The position numbers and the translations under genes are program-made. Under the pieces are notes generated by a model. The model did not search any database and was not told where the DNA came from. It saw only the letters and a list, made by a program, of their open reading frames with translations. DNA of 13,469 nt. It comes from Candidatus Sericytochromatia bacterium (GTDB lineage Bacteria; Cyanobacteriota; Sericytochromatia; UBA7694; JACMQJ01). Positions 7,168 to 13,049 of this stretch are shown one piece after another. The stretch is taken from the NCBI GenBank assembly GCA_014377055.1, contig JACMQJ010000299.1, positions 1-13,469 on the forward strand, given 5' to 3'. Position 1 is the stretch's first letter, and each line of letters begins with the position of its first letter.

Positions 7168-7845
7168 TTAACCACGTGAATAAGTGACATTGATTGTCGA
7201 AGTTCCCAATATTTTACCTTTGATAGAATCAGTCAAAATTGCTTTTGTTACCATAGGATTTGAGCTAATATTAGGGGATTCAGAAAGAGCGTATAAAGTT
7301 AGAATATATGATTTTGGTCCAGGCCCTTTTGAACATGGTGGAGTATATTCAGTTTTTCCATTTACAGTGTTTATTCCCCATTTTCCTATATTTTTTTCAT
7401 TACTTGCAAGCATATTTATATTTGAAGGTATATCATAAACAACCATATAAACATGTTCATCTCCAGGTGCTGGTATATGGTGCATTGTAAGAGCATAAGA
7501 AACTGTTCCAGCAGGTGGATTGCTCCATGAAAGAGATGGTGAGGCACTAGCTCCATCACAAGTATATTTTTTGGGATAATCACCACCATCAATAAAATCA
7601 CTACTACTTAACTTAAAACCTGTTGATGGGTTGGTTGTGTTACTATCAGATGTTGTAGGTTTGCTGGTTTCAACTGGTTTACTAAAATTAATATCATTTG
7701 ATTGTGGTGTAGGTGTGAGAACATTACCATTACTACTACTGGTAATTATTGGCATTGTTGGATTAGGTGTAACATTATCATTAGGCTGATAGGTCTGACA
7801 AGCAAAAAGCGAAAGTACTAGACTTGCTAATAAAAAGTTCTTCAT
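7168..7845 (-). CDS. PEBP/YbhB-YbcL family lipoprotein
   Basis: The start is the ATG at 7845, because a perfect AAGGAG lies nine bases upstream; an in-frame ATG at 7875 would lie outside that site and spoil the signal peptide. The 225-residue product has a lipoprotein signal (MKNFLLASLVLSLFAC, lipid Cys16), a long Ser/Thr/Pro-rich tether (17-78) and a phosphatidylethanolamine-binding-protein fold (78-222). Family landmarks are YTCDGASASPSLSW, VVYDIPSN, TPPCSKGPGPKSYILTLYAL and the closing ILGTSTINVTY. The ligand-site motif, normally DPDAP with a following H-W, reads HHIPAPGDEHVYM here, so the pocket is altered and enriched in His. Bacterial members are often called Raf-kinase-inhibitor-like by homology only; their function is largely unknown. 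It is the first gene of the five-gene minus-strand operon. Confidence 0.93.
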   Translation of the reverse strand: MKNFLLASLVLSLFACQTYQPNDNVTPNPTMPIITSSSNGNVLTPTPQSNDINFSKPVETSKPTTSDSNTTNPSTGFKLSSSDFIDGGDYPKKYTCDGASASPSLSWSNPPAGTVSYALTMHHIPAPGDEHVYMVVYDIPSNINMLASNEKNIGKWGINTVNGKTEYTPPCSKGPGPKSYILTLYALSESPNISSNPMVTKAILTDSIKGKILGTSTINVTYSRG

Positions 7846-7979
7846 AAAATTAATCTCCTTAGAATATATATGCAATATTTTTAATTACAAGTTTAATACT
7901 AATAAACTAAAATGAGAGCAACATGATAAGCAAATTAAAATTTTTTCATCTGGATAATATTTAAATCCTTTCTAAAAGC

Positions 7980-8024
7980 CACTTACATAATTATTAGTCC
8001 AATTTTGTAAGTGATTTGTAAGTT
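7980..8024. promoter_or_regulatory. candidate response-regulator box: 11-bp-period direct repeats plus an inverted copy
   Basis: TTTGTAAG is present at 8004-8011 and again at 8015-8022, start to start 11 bp, one helical turn, as for OmpR/PhoB-family sites. CACTTACA (7980-7987) is the exact reverse complement of TGTAAGTG (8006-8013), giving a third, inverted half-site. The cluster lies in the 248-bp divergent spacer (7846-8093) between the PEBP-led operon and the PHA operon, so it could control either or both. I found no convincing promoter hexamers for either operon here; TTGCTC-17 bp-TATTAA on the minus strand, near 7890-7922, is a weak candidate. Confidence 0.5.
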
Positions 8025-8093
8025 AAAGATGATAAATTATTCTTATGAGAGTGAATAAAACTCTAAAATTAAAAATAAATTGAGGAAAATATT

Positions 8094-8363
8094 ATGCAAG
8101 ATAAAAATACTGAAATGTTACAATTACCAATGAATGTCTTTGAATTAATGGTAGATAATTGGAAAAAAAATGCAGAATTATCAATGAACTTCTTTAAAGC
8201 ATTAGAAAAGAATCAAAGAGATTTTATGAAAGCTGGTTATGACATGCTAAATGTTGCTACTCCTGGTGAAGCTAAATTATGGGATATGCAAACAAATGTT
8301 ATGGAAAAAACTATTGAAGTAACTGAGAAATCTTATGAAAAACTAATGGCAATGTGGAAATAA
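8094..8363 (+). CDS. small phasin-like protein, first gene of the PHA operon
   Basis: The 89-residue protein is predicted almost entirely alpha-helical and amphipathic, with no signal peptide. It carries the pattern common to phasin-like proteins: FELMVDNWKKNAELSMNFFKALEKN, shown in part as NWKKNAEL (22-29) and FFKALEKNQRDF (33-44), followed by a second helix rich in Met, Lys and Glu ending MAMWK. Phasins coat PHA granules and influence their number and size. It is short compared with typical phasins (often 110-190 residues). The assignment relies partly on being first in an operon with a reductase and two PHA synthases. GAGGAAAA precedes the ATG at good spacing, and the next gene starts 7 nt after its stop. 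Confidence 0.72.
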   Translation: MQDKNTEMLQLPMNVFELMVDNWKKNAELSMNFFKALEKNQRDFMKAGYDMLNVATPGEAKLWDMQTNVMEKTIEVTEKSYEKLMAMWK

Positions 8364-8370
8364 TCATACC

Positions 8371-9105
8371 ATGAGATTAAAAAATAAAGTTGCTATTATT
8401 ACAGGTGCTGCTCAAGGTATTGGCGAAGCGACAGCTAGACGTTTTGTTGCAGAGGGTGCTTATGTTATATTAGTTGATAGACAAGAGGAACAATTAAAAA
8501 ACCTTGTTAGTCAATTAAATGAGTTTGCCAGTTATTATGTCTTGGATATTACTAATAGAGATGCTTTAAGTAAATTTGTTAAAGATGTTGCTGATAAGCA
8601 TAAAAGAATAGATATTTTAGTTAATAATGCAGGAATCACCAAAGACTCACTTACAGTTAAAATGACCGATGAAGCATGGTCAGATGTTATAAATGTTAAT
8701 CTAAAAGCTCCATTTATGTTAGTGCAAGAAATATTCCCAATGATGAAAGAACAAAATAATGGAGTTATTCTTAATGCTTCTTCTGTTAGCTCATTAGGTA
8801 ATATTGGTCAAGCAAATTATGCAGCAAGTAAAGCAGGTATTATTGCTATGACAAAAACATGGGCATTAGAATTTGCTAGATATAATGTCAGAGTTAATGC
8901 TGTTGCTCCAGGTTTTACAGCAACACCAATGGTTAACACTGTTCCAGAAAAAGTAAAAGATGCTTTAATTGATAAAATTCCTCTTAAGCGTTTTGCCGAG
9001 CCAGAAGAGATTGCAGCGGCATATTGCTATTTAGCAAGTGATGATGCAAAGTATGTTACAGGGCAAGTATTATTTGTTGATGGTGGTCTCACCTGCGGTT
9101 TTTAG
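8371..9105 (+). CDS. phaB: short-chain dehydrogenase, probable acetoacetyl-CoA reductase
   Basis: A classical SDR of 244 residues, the length of FabG/PhaB. It has TGAAQGIG (11-18), NNAG (85-88), catalytic S138 in NASSVSS, Y150 and K154 in GQANYAASK, and the PGF turn (near 189-191). In this operon it most likely reduces acetoacetyl-CoA to (R)-3-hydroxybutyryl-CoA, the monomer for PHA synthase. FabG (3-oxoacyl-ACP reductase) is the main alternative and cannot be excluded by sequence alone. The second beta-strand ends with acidic D36 (VILVDRQ), which in SDRs favours NADH over NADPH, unlike the usual NADPH-dependent PhaB and FabG. A GGAAA lies 10 nt upstream, inside the end of the phasin gene. 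Its own stop codon overlaps the AGGAG of the next gene. Confidence 0.87.
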   Translation: MRLKNKVAIITGAAQGIGEATARRFVAEGAYVILVDRQEEQLKNLVSQLNEFASYYVLDITNRDALSKFVKDVADKHKRIDILVNNAGITKDSLTVKMTDEAWSDVINVNLKAPFMLVQEIFPMMKEQNNGVILNASSVSSLGNIGQANYAASKAGIIAMTKTWALEFARYNVRVNAVAPGFTATPMVNTVPEKVKDALIDKIPLKRFAEPEEIAAAYCYLASDDAKYVTGQVLFVDGGLTCGF

Positions 9106-9117
9106 GAGATAAAACTA

Positions 9118-9471
9118 ATGAGTTCAGAAAAAGTAGAAAAAAGAGATAATTTTTTTGATAAATTTGTTACCAGTTATTTTGATAATCTTTGGAATAGCAA
9201 TTTTTATCTTGATAGTATGAGCAAAAGTCTTGATACTATGTTTGAAATGAAAAAAAATTGGAACCAAAATATGGAATCAATGCTTTCATTATTACAATTA
9301 CCAAATCAACAGATGCAACAGAAAACACTTCATGCGTTAAATAGCTTGACTAGTGAATGGCGTTTTGAAAACGATGAGTTAAAATACAAAATTGAAAAGC
9401 TTGAACAAGAAATATCAGAATTAAAAAAATCCTCTGATGCTGATAAAAAAGCAAAAGTTAACTCAAAATAA
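9118..9471 (+). CDS. coiled-coil PhaE/PhaR-like PHA synthase subunit or phasin
   Basis: The 117-residue helical protein starts with a charged and aromatic segment (NFFDKFVTSYFDNLW, 11-25). It continues through MESMLSLLQLPNQQ and ends in a strongly heptad-like coiled coil (WRFENDELKYKIEKLEQEIS, 81-100) with a Lys-rich tail. The LxLP motif followed by a coiled coil resembles the C-terminal part of class III PhaE subunits, which bind and activate PhaC. It is much shorter than typical PhaE or PhaR, so a minimal subunit or second phasin are both possible. It lies immediately upstream of phaC, with a strong AGGAG (9104-9108) overlapping the reductase stop codon. The coding assignment is secure and the function is inferred from position and the coiled coil. 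Confidence 0.75.
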   Translation: MSSEKVEKRDNFFDKFVTSYFDNLWNSNFYLDSMSKSLDTMFEMKKNWNQNMESMLSLLQLPNQQMQQKTLHALNSLTSEWRFENDELKYKIEKLEQEISELKKSSDADKKAKVNSK

Positions 9472-9505
9472 TTATTAGGAAAATAAAATATAAGGATATA
9501 AAATT

Positions 9506-10516
9506 ATGATGTCAAGCACAACTTTAATGCCACCGCTATTAAAGAAAATGACTGAATACAAACGTCAAATGGTTTCTAGAACTACGGTTGTATATCAAGA
9601 TAATAAAGTAAAAGTTTTAAAAGTTGTTGGTAAAATTGATAAAACCAAAAGCCCTGTTTTGATGATACCTGCAATGATCAATAAATATTATATTCTTGAT
9701 TTAAGTGAAAATAATAGTTTAGCCAAAAGTTTAAGTGATGAAGGTCATGCTGTGTACATGATCGATTGGGGCGAAGCAGATCCAGAAGACAGATGGCAAA
9801 CATTTACAGATGTTTTTCTTAAAGTCTTAAAACGTGTAGTCAGCAGAGTAACCAGAGATGCTGGTGAAAAACCTGTACTATTTGGTTATTGTATGGGTGG
9901 AGCAATATCAGCTATCTATACATCAATGTTTCAAGATGAAATAAAAGGTTTGATTGGCTTAACTGTTCCGATAGATTTTTCTAAAGCTGGTGTGATGAGC
10001 AAATGGACAAATAAAGAACATATTAATCCTTATCTTGCTGTTGCAGCTATGGGTAATATGTCACCAGAAATGACTCAAAATAGTTTTATTTCACTAAAAC
10101 CAGCAAAGTTTTTGAAAAAGTGGGATACAGCGTGGAAAAAACAAGATGATGATAAATTTATGGATTCATTTTTGATTCTTGAACAATGGGTAAATGAAAA
10201 TATTCCTTTTCCTGGTGGTATTTGGCAAGAATATATTACTTGGCTTTATCAAGACAACTTGTTTTTTAAAGATGAGTTGTATGTAGGAAATCATAAAGCT
10301 AGTCTAAAAAATATTACTTGTCCTATTTTAACTATTATTGCTAATGATGATCACATAGTTCCTAGTGAGTCAGCTGAACCATTACATAATTTAGCTGGTA
10401 GTACAAATAAGACAATTAAAAATTTTGCTGGTGGACATGTTGGTATTATTGCTAGTCCAAAATTATTTCCTCAATTAGCCGAAACAGTAAAAAATTGGCT
10501 TGAAGATAATAAATAA
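9506..10516 (+). CDS. phaC: poly(3-hydroxyalkanoate) synthase PhaC (class III/IV-like)
   Basis: Polymerises (R)-3-hydroxyacyl-CoA into PHA at the granule surface. The 336-residue length fits the short class III/IV PhaC (about 350-370), not class I/II enzymes near 560-590. It has the alpha/beta-hydrolase fold with the modified lipase box GYCMGG, nucleophile C129, catalytic D282 in NDDHIVP and H311 in AGGHVGI. Other family features are MIDWGEADPED (85-95) and EQWVNENIPFPG (226-237). Classes III and IV need a partner subunit (PhaE or PhaR); the coiled-coil protein ending 34 nt upstream is the candidate. AAGGAT lies about 10 nt before the first of two adjacent ATGs. All catalytic residues are present, so it should be active. 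Confidence 0.93.
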   Translation: MMSSTTLMPPLLKKMTEYKRQMVSRTTVVYQDNKVKVLKVVGKIDKTKSPVLMIPAMINKYYILDLSENNSLAKSLSDEGHAVYMIDWGEADPEDRWQTFTDVFLKVLKRVVSRVTRDAGEKPVLFGYCMGGAISAIYTSMFQDEIKGLIGLTVPIDFSKAGVMSKWTNKEHINPYLAVAAMGNMSPEMTQNSFISLKPAKFLKKWDTAWKKQDDDKFMDSFLILEQWVNENIPFPGGIWQEYITWLYQDNLFFKDELYVGNHKASLKNITCPILTIIANDDHIVPSESAEPLHNLAGSTNKTIKNFAGGHVGIIASPKLFPQLAETVKNWLEDNK

Positions 10517-10525
10517 TTAATTTTT

Positions 10526-10625
10526 TTTTAGACACGAATTGCACGAATTTCACGAATGAATAAGAAAATAGTAAAAAATATTTCACTTATGACGTTCTTA
10601 TAATTCCTTTAATTCGTGTCTAAAA
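10526..10625. repeat. MITE-like 100-bp element with perfect 15-bp terminal inverted repeats
   Basis: TTTTAGACACGAATT (10526-10540) is the exact reverse complement of AATTCGTGTCTAAAA (10611-10625), enclosing 70 bp. The left end carries three 9-bp units in a row (ACACGAATT, GCACGAATT, TCACGAATG; 10532-10558). There is no coding capacity and no obvious target-site duplication. Such ACGAATT arrays with matching ends resemble dispersed intergenic repeats and non-autonomous mobile elements. It fills most of the 140-bp gap between the two phaC genes (10517-10656). As RNA it could fold into a long stem that affects read-through, or the stability of the upstream message. The phaC2 ribosome binding site (AAAGGAAAA) lies just beyond it. 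Confidence 0.7.
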
Positions 10626-10656
10626 CCTTATATATCTCACTAAAGGAAAATAAATA

Positions 10657-11679
10657 ATGCTTAAGTTCTTAGAAACTCTACAAGATCAGTTTCGTATAAA
10701 AATGCAATATGGTATGGAATATACTGCGGATCTTGAAAAAGTAAAAGTTGGTCTTACTCCAAGAACTTTAGTGATGAAGAATGGTGGTCATTGTCTTTAT
10801 CTTTATAAAGGTAAAAAAGAAACAAATCAGCCCTTATTAATGATTTATTCGTTAATTAATCGACCATATATTTTTGATCTTAGACCTGGAAGAAGTATGA
10901 TCGAATATCTATGCAATCAAGGTTTTGATGTTTATTTAATTGATTGGTCAGATCCTGACAAAAGCTCTGCCCATCTTACCCTCGAGGAATTAGTTAATGA
11001 TACTATTCATCGCTTTAACAAATTTATTCTAAAAAAATATTCTCTCAGTTCAATTAATATTCTAGGTTATTGTATGGGAGCAACTTTTACTGTAATGTAT
11101 GCTGGTATACATCCTGAGCTAGTTAATAAGATAGTTTTATTAACTCCGCCATTAGGAAATGATGAAGGTGGATTATTACAAAAAATTGCAGCCAAAATTA
11201 ATTGGAAAAATAAAATAGCTAGCTCTGGAATTATTTCGGGTAGAATGTTAAAGTTATTTTTTAACTCTGTTAGACCTATCGGAACAATAAAAAAAGAAAG
11301 AGATTTTTGGGCAAACTATAATCAAGAAAAATTTATGGATAATTTTTTACCTGTAGAAAAATGGTCAAATGATACTCCTGATTTACCTGGACAAGTATTT
11401 TTTGAAATATTAGATATTTGTTTTAAAAATGATTTACTAAAAACAGGTGAGATAAAAATAGGACAATCTGTTATAGACTTTACTAAAGTAAAATCAGATG
11501 TTCTATCTGTAGCAGCTCAACATGATTGGATTGTACCTTGCTCATCTCTTGAAACAGTTAAAAAAGTTTTACCTAATGCTAACCATCAAGAATACTTATT
11601 AGCAGGAGGACATATTGGACTCGTTATTGGTAGATCTGCAAGTACTTTATGGGATAAAATAATAGATTTTTTGGAATAA
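10657..11679 (+). CDS. second PHA synthase-like protein (PhaC paralogue)
   Basis: The 340-residue alpha/beta-hydrolase is clearly related to the PhaC upstream but diverged. It keeps LGYCMGA with nucleophile C139, D290 in AQHDWIVP and H319 in AGGHIGL, so the catalytic triad is intact. The region DVYLIDWSDPD (91-101) and VEKWSNDTPDLPG (233-245) match PhaC landmarks. Differences are GATF in place of GGAI after the nucleophile, W for the residue after the catalytic Asp, and a divergent lid region (170-215). A Cys rather than Ser nucleophile favours synthase over depolymerase. It could form a mixed synthase with PhaC, prefer other monomers or have a related transferase role. AAAGGAAAA precedes the ATG. 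It ends the PHA operon; only a weak AT-rich palindrome (11683-11696) follows. Confidence 0.88.
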   Translation: MLKFLETLQDQFRIKMQYGMEYTADLEKVKVGLTPRTLVMKNGGHCLYLYKGKKETNQPLLMIYSLINRPYIFDLRPGRSMIEYLCNQGFDVYLIDWSDPDKSSAHLTLEELVNDTIHRFNKFILKKYSLSSINILGYCMGATFTVMYAGIHPELVNKIVLLTPPLGNDEGGLLQKIAAKINWKNKIASSGIISGRMLKLFFNSVRPIGTIKKERDFWANYNQEKFMDNFLPVEKWSNDTPDLPGQVFFEILDICFKNDLLKTGEIKIGQSVIDFTKVKSDVLSVAAQHDWIVPCSSLETVKKVLPNANHQEYLLAGGHIGLVIGRSASTLWDKIIDFLE

Positions 11680-11726
11680 ATCATTATTTAAATAATCAAA
11701 TAATTTTAATTTAACTAAAACTAAGG

Positions 11727-11735
11727 TGATATAAT
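11727..11735 (+). promoter_or_regulatory. extended -10 promoter for the small lipoprotein gene
   Basis: TGATATAAT is a perfect extended -10 (TGn-TATAAT). The expected -35 position reads about TAATTT, a poor match, which extended -10 promoters tolerate. Transcription would start near 11742, about 35 nt before the ATG at 11777, suggesting this gene is separate from the PHA operon. The rest of 11680-11776 is featureless AT-rich sequence. Confidence 0.42.
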
Positions 11736-11776
11736 TATTTTCTAAATATCCTAATCTTAAGTGAAAGTATTCAAAA

Positions 11777-12100
11777 ATGAAAAAAGTTATATTTGTGATC
11801 TTTTTAATTCTTACATCATGTTCTAATGATCTAAAAAACTTTGATTGTAGCTATCAAAAAAGTATTTCTGTAAATTCAATAAGATTTAGTTTATACAGTA
11901 GTGGAAAACTAGAATTTAACGGTAAAACTGCAAAAAATCAAAAAAGTCTTGTAATATCAGTTAAGAGAGGCAATTATGTAACTGTTCCTGTTCAGGCTGG
12001 ATTTTTTTCAGGAATACTTAATGATGTAAAACAAAGTGATTCATTATGTATTGATCAAGATTGTGATGACAGTATTTTTAAGAATATTTGCTTGATTTAA
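11777..12100 (+). CDS. small cysteine-containing lipoprotein, unknown function
   Basis: This 107-residue protein has a lipoprotein signal peptide (MKKVIFVIFLILTSC, lipidated Cys15) and a mature part of about 92 residues. Four further cysteines (24, 91, 96, 105) could form two disulfides outside the cytoplasm, with three of them in an acidic C-terminal segment (SLCIDQDCDDS). The middle is predicted beta-rich. I recognise no family. The ribosome binding site is poor (GTGAAAG well upstream). It stands alone, with its own extended -10 element, between the PHA operon and the unknown/moaA pair. A short TTGATTTAAATCAA palindrome covers its stop codon. The lipobox makes a real gene likely. Confidence 0.78.
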   Translation: MKKVIFVIFLILTSCSNDLKNFDCSYQKSISVNSIRFSLYSSGKLEFNGKTAKNQKSLVISVKRGNYVTVPVQAGFFSGILNDVKQSDSLCIDQDCDDSIFKNICLI

Positions 12101-12164
12101 ATCAATTTTCTTAATTTAAAAATATCTCACATATAAAAATATTTCAATAAATAATCGGATCATA

Positions 12165-12170
12165 TATAAT
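12165..12170 (+). promoter_or_regulatory. possible -10 element upstream of the unknown/moaA pair
   Basis: A perfect TATAAT is present, with only a weak TTTCAA at 12142-12147 (17-bp spacing) as -35. A start near 12177 would give a leader of about 36 nt before the ATG at 12213. The intergenic stretch 12101-12212 holds nothing else that I can identify. Confidence 0.35.
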
Positions 12171-12212
12171 TAAGATCATGTACCATATTTTTTCTTTATT
12201 ATAAATATATAA

Positions 12213-13049
12213 ATGGCTGGCAAAAAGAACAAACAAGTAACATCCAAAGGTGGTAATAGTTTTTTGACTATACAGTCAGATGAAACTGAATCTGATGTAG
12301 CAACTAAAGAAAATAAGTCTATTGATAAACAAAAAGAATCAAATAAGCCTAAAGTAAAAAAATCCGTCAGTAAACCATCTTTTAAGTCGGAAGAAGATAA
12401 AATAGAAGAGTTTGCTGATAGTGTGGGCAAATTTTTAGATAAGCTTGATATAATAAAATCGAGTCTTTCGTCTATCTTTAAAAAGCGTTTTTCTGAAACA
12501 TTTTCTAATCTGCAAGAAAAAGTTCTTCGTGGAAAATTACAGTTTTTAAAGCCTATATTACCTGCTATGATTGTTTTGCAAAAAATAAATGAGAGATGGT
12601 TTAATAAAAAAGATGAAGAAATAGAAAAGGTTGAAGAACAAACAGATGAACAAAAAAATGCAGAGCCTAGAAAACCATTAACATTTTTGGAATTAGCTGA
12701 AAAAAATATTATTTTTACCGATAATGCCAAAAAAGCCTTGTATACATTAGAAATGTTAAAAGATAAAAGCGGATATGTTGCCAGTGAATCAGTTATAGCT
12801 CCTATGGTTTTAGAAAATATTACCCTTGCCTTTAAAGAAGTTGCACCAAAAGCAAAAGCAATACCAACCCCTGAAACAGGTAAATATGCAGGAATACCAA
12901 TGTCTGACGTAATGGAAAATATCAATGATCAAGATATTTTAGAATTTTTAGAATATGTTCGTAATTTTCCTAGAGGTTATGTAGGTAAAAACTATCGTAT
13001 TACTGAATCTTTTGCAGGGTGGGCGGTTAGTGGAACACCTGACGATTAA
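12213..13049 (+). CDS. unrecognised lysine-rich protein upstream of and overlapping moaA
   Basis: I do not recognise this 278-residue protein. The first 60 residues are rich in Lys, Ser and Glu and look disordered. Residues 60-130 are predicted helical (EEFADSVGKFLDKLD, then a basic FKKRFSETF region). An acidic, Gln/Glu-rich spacer follows (133-152), then a C-terminal globular region (155-278) with TFLELAEKNI, MPMSD-like IPMSDVMENI and FPRGYVGKNYRI. There is no signal peptide or clear membrane span, though 110-123 is moderately hydrophobic. The ATG lacks a visible Shine-Dalgarno sequence. Its end overlaps the proposed moaA start by 20 bp, which links the two in expression, but nothing in the sequence ties it to molybdopterin chemistry. 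Confidence 0.8.
   Translation: MAGKKNKQVTSKGGNSFLTIQSDETESDVATKENKSIDKQKESNKPKVKKSVSKPSFKSEEDKIEEFADSVGKFLDKLDIIKSSLSSIFKKRFSETFSNLQEKVLRGKLQFLKPILPAMIVLQKINERWFNKKDEEIEKVEEQTDEQKNAEPRKPLTFLELAEKNIIFTDNAKKALYTLEMLKDKSGYVASESVIAPMVLENITLAFKEVAPKAKAIPTPETGKYAGIPMSDVMENINDQDILEFLEYVRNFPRGYVGKNYRITESFAGWAVSGTPDD

Noticed and set aside
7846..7875. Upstream ATG at 7875 as the start of the PEBP lipoprotein
   Set aside because: The AAGGAG site lies between this ATG and the one at 7845, and the longer N-terminus would disrupt the lipoprotein signal.
10526..10625. CRISPR-like interpretation of the ACGAATT array
   Set aside because: Units are 9 bp with no spacers and there are no cas genes; the ends form inverted repeats instead.
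11683..11696. ATTATTTAAATAAT palindrome as a terminator of the PHA operon
   Set aside because: All A/T, no loop and no proper U-tract; common by chance in such AT-rich DNA.
12092..12105. TTGATTTAAATCAA palindrome over the stop of the small lipoprotein as a terminator or operator
   Set aside because: Only a five-pair stem with a four-base loop, though TTTTCTT follows; too weak to call.
12176..12925. Long minus-strand open frame (249 codons) opposite the lysine-rich gene
   Set aside because: Ser/Phe/Leu-rich antisense of AAA, GAA and TCT-type codons. The plus frame has the charged composition of a normal protein and overlaps moaA in an operon-like way.
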